Of a DNA stretch of 64,000 nucleotides, positions 59,101 through 64,000 are shown one piece after another (positions within the stretch are counted from its first letter, which is position 1; every line of letters begins with the position of its first letter). The DNA comes from Phaeosaccion multiseriatum (taxonomy: Eukaryota; Ochrophyta, other classes). The notes under the pieces were generated by a model. The model saw only the letters and a list, made by a program, of their open reading frames with translations, did no database searches and was not told where the DNA came from. Position numbers and translations under genes: made by a program. The stretch is from the NCBI GenBank assembly GCA_965112735.1, contig OZ218957.1, forward strand, positions 868,001-932,000, in the 5' to 3' direction.

Positions 59101-60636
59101 CCTCCTCTCTTCTTGACTCGCTCTCTGTGCCTCAGACCTCAGCAGCCCCCCTTCCGAACCGAACACGCCTGAACTTGAAGAAACAGCCGGCGACACCTTC
59201 GGTACGTTACCCGAGGGTAGCTATGGTAGAATCCCTTCCTCTCTCTCTCTGGGCAGCCCTGTAGCCTAGTCGGAAGTTGAGCAATGCCACCCCCCTCCGC
59301 CCCGCCCTCTCTGTCTGGACGACGTTTGCCCCAGGCTCAGACGTGTACAGCTACACCTTCTCCGAGCCGAACACGCCTGCACCTTTGGTACGTTCCCTAG
59401 GATGCTTTTCAGCGCCGCCCTTTGTCATCCTGTCCAGCTCTCAGTCTGTTGTCGGACGTTGAGCAATGCAACCCCTTCCCCCGCCTCACGCTCGTCCGGA
59501 CTCGCTCTGGCTGTGTGCCTGACCTCAGATGACGGCAGCACCTTTCCCTGAGGAAGCCTTCACCTTGGGTACGTTCCCCGAGGGGAGAGGGCGAGTGATG
59601 TCACTTCCCCCTCCTCTCCTTTACTTTGAGTCCCGCAGACACAATTTGCCATCCATTCTCGGCTCTGCTGCGCAGTCAACCAGCCATGCCCGCGAATCTG
59701 ACCAGCAACCCTCCCCTTCGCTCCTCTCGTGGCCTACCTCCTCCTCCCCCCCCTCCTCCTTCTCAGATGACTCCGAAGAAGACGATCACGACGGATCGCC
59801 TCCAATCGATGAATGGAGCTGCCTCATCCCCGCGGCCTGCCCGGTTTCCGCTGAGGAGGCCTTGTCCCTGGTGAGAAGCAGCAGCCAAGGGAAACGCAGA
59901 GTACGCTTGACTGATGGAGGGACTATATCATTGACTTAATAGGAATCGCCTAACTGAGCATGTGTGTGTGTGGAGGGACTGGCTGTCAGTGACTGTCTGG
60001 GGTGGTGCATGCGGCGCCGAAACAAGGAAATGGATGTCACATCACATCACAAGACGTCGACTCACTTGGCCGTTGTCATTTCTTTCCCCCCCCTCCCTTG
60101 CAGAAAGCGACCCACAAGTGCATCACGGAGGACGCCCGTTGTAGCCCCGAGGAGGGACAGGAGGGCGCTCCAGCGCTCTGCAACATGTTTGGAGCCGGGC
60201 AAAATTGCCGCGGGTGTTTCGAGGGCTGCAAAGTGAGTCATGGAGACTGTGGTGGAGAAGAACGGATGGCACACAGTGTTGACACCGTGCTGCTTTTGCT
60301 TGTGTGTGGTGTATTCTGACACTGCACTCCATCTCGCTCCTCTCTCTCTCCTCTCAGGGAGCCGTGATGCATCAGGCCGCGCACCCCTCCACGCCGCCCT
60401 CGGACTTCTTCTTCTGCCCCAACAGCGAGGGCTCCTACGAGTCCTGTGGGTTGTCAATGGCCCCAGTCCCTCAACAGGACGGTCATTCCGACTCAGGCTG
60501 CGTGTGCGACGGCGCCGGAGAGAGCTGCTTCACGGACGACAGCTGCACCCTTGGCGACCTCGGCTGCAACGTCAACGACGTGCTCTCGTGCCGCTTCTGC
60601 GACTTCGGTGCGTACACAAGTATCGCATGTCCTTAG
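50660..60636 (+). CDS. secreted mosaic protein with Cys-rich repeats, two C-type lectin and two galactose-binding-like domains, 1069 residues, 26 exons
   Basis: The start ATG at 50660 gives a signal peptide (LSLVLWLLAATPSAA). Exons: 50660-50798; 51203-51253; 51398-51445; 51665-51712; 51955-52002; 52241-52294; 52514-52561; 52808-52855; 53095-53151; 53464-53511; 53756-53815; 54104-54151; 54399-54458; 54639-54704; 55414-55836; 56427-56870; 57436-57445; 57646-58061; 58358-58367; 58552-58964; 59136-59201; 59335-59387; 59529-59568; 59767-59870; 60104-60232; 60358-60636. All phases fit. The 13 small exons each encode one C-x2-C-P-x-G-T unit (about residues 47-274), like ephrin-receptor-type Cys repeats. 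Residues 275-563 are two C-type lectin-like domains (WGWKEDQPNNW, CGSYYFGG, GFICER). Residues about 567-846 are two copies of a beta-sandwich lectin-like domain (LNLAEVECYDG, DRINGASFKILDADGTTELY). An acidic linker and a Cys-rich C-terminus follow. Probably an extracellular carbohydrate-binding protein. Confidence 0.75.
53336..53388. repeat. decayed palindromic element in a lectin-gene intron, copy 1
   Basis: 53 bp with ends GTAAGAA/TTCTTAC. Its right half (gtcagcctagcaaaaggatg) aligns with the arm of the 89-bp family (atcagtctagcaaaagtacg). Duplicated with its cassette at 53976. Confidence 0.6.
53976..54028. repeat. decayed palindromic element in a lectin-gene intron, copy 2
   Basis: Same as 53336-53388 at the same place in the next duplicated block, so it was copied with the cassette and did not insert twice. 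Confidence 0.6.
56997..57048. repeat. CTC array in the lectin gene
   Basis: About 17 CTC units in the intron after the second C-type lectin exon. Similar CTC and ACT runs lie at 56090-56145. Confidence 0.85.
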
Positions 60637-60976
60637 CGGAGTCCGCATGGGAGCCGAGACGCGGAGAGCGGTCTGTCTGTCCCATGTCTTCGTTGCGGCG
60701 GTGATTGAGGTACTGAGTTACTGAGGTACTGAGCTACTTACCGAGGATGCGGAATTGATGGAGCTGTCAAACAGCGTTCCAAGGGGAGGGCTTCGCACCG
60801 GATACAGCAAGGGACCGAAACCAATCGTAACACATGAGCATAGGATTAGCACAGACCATTGATTGTACTCAAATAGGGCAAGGGAAGGGACCGAAAACAA
60901 TCGTCTTATTATTAGCATAGAATTAGCCTAGACAGGAGGCGGGAAGCAAGGGACCAAAATCAAGCGGATAGGGGGG

Positions 60977-61000
60977 GCGGATAGCGTGTCAGGGGTCGAT
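60977..61000. repeat. second copy of the ATCGACCCCTG terminus, inverted
   Basis: It reads GCGGATAGCGTGTCAGGGGT and on to CGAT, the reverse complement of the left end of the element at 49561. The partner end of this copy is not found nearby. Confidence 0.5.
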
Positions 61001-61304
61001 CTCGAACAAGTCAATAGTATATATAAAGAGACATTCGTTTTTCTCTAGCTACACCCTTTGAACTTGGCAGCTGTGTGGGGCGGGATGGCCGCCCGCTGAC
61101 TTTTCAAATGCGTAGTAGCCTCGGCCCCAGACTGGCCTAGAAGCCTATGCTCTAGGCCCTAGGCCGGCGGTTCTAGGCCTAGGCCTCGACCTATCTGATT
61201 ACTGATTCCGGCCGGCGCATCCGGCCTGATTACTGATTATGGTGCCAGCCGGGGGCTGATTACTGATTACGGCCGGCGCACACCGTAACCTTGTCCAGGG
61301 TCGA

Positions 61305-61757
61305 AGGGAGGGAGGGAGGGAGGGAGGGAGGGAGGGAGGGAGGGAGGGAGGGAGGGAGGGAGGGAGGGAGGGAGGGAGGGAGGGAGGGAGGGAGGGAGGG
61401 AGGGAGGGAGGGAGGGAGGGAGGGAGGGAGGGAGGGAGGGAGGGAGGGAGGGAGGGAGGGAGGGAGGGAGGGAGGGAGGGAGGGAGGGAGGGAGGGAGGG
61501 AGGGAGGGAGGGAGGGAGGGAGGGAGGGAGGGAGGGAGGGAGGGAGGGAGGGAGGGAGGGAGGGAGGGAGGGAGGGAGGGAGGGAGGGAGGGAGGGAGGG
61601 AGGGAGGGAGGGAGGGAGGGAGGGAGGGAGGGAGGGAGGGAGGGAGGGAGGGAGGGAGGGAGGGAGGGAGGGAGGGAGGGAGGGAGGGAGGGAGGGAGGG
61701 AGGGAGGGAGGGAGGGAGGGAGGGAGGCAGGGAGGGAGGGAGGGAGGGAGGGAGTGA
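61305..61757. repeat. GGGA array (about 112 units) between inverted flanks
   Basis: Nearly pure GGGA with one GGCA near 61728. The left flank ends ccagggtcga and the right flank begins tcgaccctgg, continuing into inverted copies of the TGATTACGGCCGGCGCA phrase. Confidence 0.95.
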
Positions 61758-62183
61758 GTCGACCCTGGACACGATTATCTGATTTCTGATTACGGCCGGC
61801 GCAGCTGGCCTGATTACTGATTATGACCGGCGCCAGCCGGCCTGGTTGCTTACAGCCGGTGACCAGCCGGCCTGAGTACTGATTATGCGCCAGCTGGGGG
61901 CTGATTACTGATTGCGGTCCCGGCGCACACCGTAATCTTGTCGAGGGTTAATAGGCCTAGGCCGGGGGGGCTGCGCCAAAAATAGGCCTAGGCCGGGGGC
62001 CTGCGGCCCCCCTAGGCCGGCCAAATTTCGACTCTAGGCCTACTACTAGGCCTAGGCTTCTAGGCCAGTCTGGGGCCGAGAAGTTGAAGAATAAAATTGA
62101 AGAAGGGAAAAACACCCGAGGGGGCCAGAGAACACTTCCACATGAGCAACTTTGTCCTTTTATATCCAGAGAAAAAGTCAAGT

Positions 62184-63170
62184 ATGATGAAGATCGCAAG
62201 CGTGTTCCTGGTTTCCTTCTTCTGCTGGTCTATTGCATGCAGCGTTTCTGCCGCGGAGCCTTCTTTCGCCGTGCGCGCTTCGATTATCAAGAGTGTTCGG
62301 GGGATACGAGGGGGTGCTTGTCCGATCGGCCGCGCAACCCCTTGCGACAGCGAGGGCTTCCCCAACAAGCCCGCTTATGGCTGGAACAAGGCCCCACCGA
62401 AAACGTCGCTGGCGGAATTGAGCCCAGGACATGCGAAGAGTGCCAACTCGATCATGCTAAATCTTATTGAGATGATGCACTACGCTCCCGGAATCCCCGC
62501 CTTTCTTTTTGCCCACAAGGTTGTGGCCAACTCGGACTTTTGGCTCAACAAGTTCGGTGGCGACTCGACGCGTCTCTTTCTCTTGATCATTTCCCAAGTC
62601 CTGGCGTTCGCTGGAGGTTTGCCCGGTTACGTCATGCACACATACGAAGGGTGGCAAGTGACTCCGTTTCTCAACCCGCTTTGTGACAAGGAACAGCTCA
62701 AGGTGTCTGCGAAAAACAATCAGTGGCTTCGTGAAGTTGCGTACAAATTCATCTTCGTCATGCAGTATGTTGCAGGGATGACTCTAGCGATGGCAGTCCT
62801 TGGCCCCGACTTTCTAGGGGGACATTTCTACTTTCTCTTCTGGGTCGGCCTGGCCGTGGCGTATCTTGGAAACCAATCGTCGAAGATGACGCGCACTCTG
62901 TTCGGACAGTCCACGTTTCCCTTGGCATATTGCACCTTCGTTCCGTTCGTGCTTGGCCAGATGGCTAACTTGTATGCCTGGAATAAGCTGGCGGGCGATA
63001 CAGTTGGAACCTGCATGGCAGTCGGTCCTGCCGCGCTCATTGCCTTCGGTGGCATGTGGGAAGGCTTGGTTGCGGAGACGACCTTCTTCCAGTACCATCA
63101 CTTCGTTGCTGTGGTCCTCTTCTTCCTCGGTACCTTTGGGCAACTTCACACGTTGGGCAAGCTGATGTAA
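62184..63170 (+). CDS. multi-pass membrane protein of unknown function, 328 residues
   Basis: Single exon; ATG at 62184 with a second at 62187. The frame is open further up, but the extra codons contain only one further ATG (62142) and no hydrophobic start. Residues 1-22 (MMKIASVFLVSFFCWSIACS) form a clear signal peptide. About six hydrophobic segments follow: FLLIISQVLAFAGGLPGYVM, FIFVMQYVAGMTLAMAVLG, HFYFLFWVGLAVAYLGN, FPLAYCTFVPFVLGQMANL, AVGPAALIAFGGMWEGL and HHFVAVVLFFLGTFGQLHTL. Conserved-looking His residues sit in EMMHYAPG and FFQYHHF. The family is not recognised. It could reach the secretory system or, via the signal peptide, the plastid; no Ala-Phe motif is seen at the cleavage site. 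Confidence 0.75.
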   Translation: MMKIASVFLVSFFCWSIACSVSAAEPSFAVRASIIKSVRGIRGGACPIGRATPCDSEGFPNKPAYGWNKAPPKTSLAELSPGHAKSANSIMLNLIEMMHYAPGIPAFLFAHKVVANSDFWLNKFGGDSTRLFLLIISQVLAFAGGLPGYVMHTYEGWQVTPFLNPLCDKEQLKVSAKNNQWLREVAYKFIFVMQYVAGMTLAMAVLGPDFLGGHFYFLFWVGLAVAYLGNQSSKMTRTLFGQSTFPLAYCTFVPFVLGQMANLYAWNKLAGDTVGTCMAVGPAALIAFGGMWEGLVAETTFFQYHHFVAVVLFFLGTFGQLHTLGKLM

Positions 63171-63543
63171 ACTCATGGCGGGCCGCTGCCTGTGGCTGTG
63201 TGGCTGTGTGACAGACTGACCGAGGCTACGGTCAGAGGACGAGCTGCTCCAGCGGTAGGCAGCTCATGCCACAACGGCAGCTGTGATGCGCGTATGGAAT
63301 GAGGAACAGGGCGGCTTTTCATCTGTCGTGGTTTGGGCTTCCAAAGAGGAGGGGGGGGGGGGAGAATTTAGAGGTTAGAGAGCGCGGTTTCGGGGCTACG
63401 CTGTAATGGCACATCAATTGGGCGGGGCTTGTGTACATCGATGCCGACGAAAGCGAATGTTGATAAGTCCACTCTCTTCGTAATGATAGACCCCTTTTTT
63501 TCAGTTTGTTTCTCCTCTCCCCCATTTCTCTTCTTCCTCTTTC
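63171..63543. other. intergenic, no gene seen
   Basis: Contains a run of 12 G at 63351-63362 and pyrimidine-rich DNA from 63490. It should hold the 3' ends of the membrane protein gene and of the converging minus-strand gene. Confidence 0.5.
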
Positions 63544-63886
63544 TCACTGCTCTTTCTCCTCCCTTTCCTTCGTGGCCTCTTGCTGCCTCTTGTCCTTGGC
63601 CTGCTGAAGCCTCTGCCGCCTGCGCTCGTGCGCACTGCTCACCACCAGGGGAGCTTTCCCTGTTGCGCTTGGTGCCGGCTGCTCTGCAGCTCCTGTAGCG
63701 CTGCTCCCCTGACCTGCCATCCTCGCGCTTGATGAAGGCCCCTGCTCCCTCCACCTCCTGCTCTTGCGCTGCTCTCCGCTGCCCATGCCCGCGGTGAAAG
63801 GCCTGCAGCATCCCCGGGAGAGCTCCGGCTCTGGGAAGCTCCACGGCGACGTTATGAGAGCCCCCCGCCCTCCTTGCCCCTGCATT
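63544..63886 (-). CDS. probable last exon of a gene entering from the right
   Basis: On the minus strand a donor-like CGAG|GTGAGTAG at 63997-63987 and an acceptor-like ccaatgcag ending at 63887 frame a 100-bp intron. The exon after it can be read in two open frames. One ends at 63544 with HERRRQRLQQAKDKRQQEAT, a charged helix. The other stays open to 63368 and contains NVAVELPRAGALPGMLQAFH. I cannot choose without the upstream exon. No family recognised. Confidence 0.35.
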
Positions 63887-64000
63887 GGCCATGGGCACAC
63901 CAATAACAGTAGGCCCGACAGGAGTGGCATCACAACGACTTGACACGACCTCGACGCAGCACCGAAGTTGCAGCCCTTTGAGGTCTCTACTCACCTCGTA

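Larger units (their letters stand above)
60637..62183. other. repeat-filled intergenic region
   Basis: No gene. 60730-61000 contains two copies of a phrase AAGGGACCGAAAACAATCGT and ends in the TIR terminus GTGTCAGGGGTCGAT. 61100-61300 and 61780-61930 consist of CTGATTACTGATTACGGCC words alternating with CCGGCGCCAGCCGG. 61950-62060 is rich in the palindrome TAGGCCTAGGCC. Confidence 0.6.

Noticed and set aside
61260-61782. (PPSL)n and (GREG)n frames on both strands
   Set aside because: Both are translations of the GGGA array.

Overview
The window is nuclear DNA of a eukaryote, most likely a photosynthetic stramenopile (ochrophyte alga) that also builds a cilium. Three things point there: (i) genes carry many GT-AG introns (8-26 coding exons in several cases); (ii) a shikimate kinase starts with a signal-peptide-like stretch ending in an Ala-Phe motif, typical of heterokont plastid targeting; (iii) there is a complete IFT121/WDR35 gene. 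The DNA is GC-rich and crowded with microsatellites, many of which start at splice sites. The species is not determined.

Layout. 1-1953: 3' part of an open frame with a GDS-type N-terminal motif and a Tudor-like segment. 2163-12935: a nest of retroelements. A minus-strand Ty3-like LTR element (2860-12793, TSD CAAT) sits inside an older palindrome. Its left LTR is split by two nearly identical gag-only LTR elements in opposite orientation (2936-5512 and 5648-8233, TSDs agtg and ccag). The three pieces of the split LTR sum to 248 bp, exactly the length of the intact LTR at 12546-12793. A short palindromic element family (89 bp) is scattered here, with decayed relatives in introns of two host genes. 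13398-16356 (-): ERGIC3/ERV46 cargo receptor. 16668-19485 (+): shikimate kinase, divergent from ERGIC3. 21428-26432 (-): ankyrin-DHHC palmitoyltransferase like ZDHHC17/AKR1. 27895-30571 (+): coiled-coil protein. 30830-30925: intron-containing tRNA-Gln. 31269-33594 (+): second coiled-coil protein. 34661-37128 (-): conserved-looking 758-residue protein of unknown function, head to head with IFT121 (37628-45074, +). 45430-45644: lysine-rich terminal exon. 47254-49316 (+): DUF1997-like protein. 50660-60636 (+): secreted multi-lectin mosaic protein built from tandem duplicated exon-intron cassettes, two C-type lectin domains and two galactose-binding-like domains, each of the latter preceded by a 10-nt microexon. 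62184-63170 (+): multi-pass membrane protein. 63544-63886 (-): probable last exon of a gene entering from the right.

The host genes form no operon. They cover secretory traffic (ERGIC3, DHHC enzyme, the lectin protein), plastid metabolism (shikimate kinase) and cilium assembly (IFT121, perhaps its divergent neighbour). Exon models were joined by hand from GT-AG signals and phase. Every listed model keeps one open frame, but none is backed by transcripts. The most unusual items are the nested gag-only elements with their fully reconstructable insertion history, the palindromic element family, the microexons, and the growth of microsatellites from splice donors.
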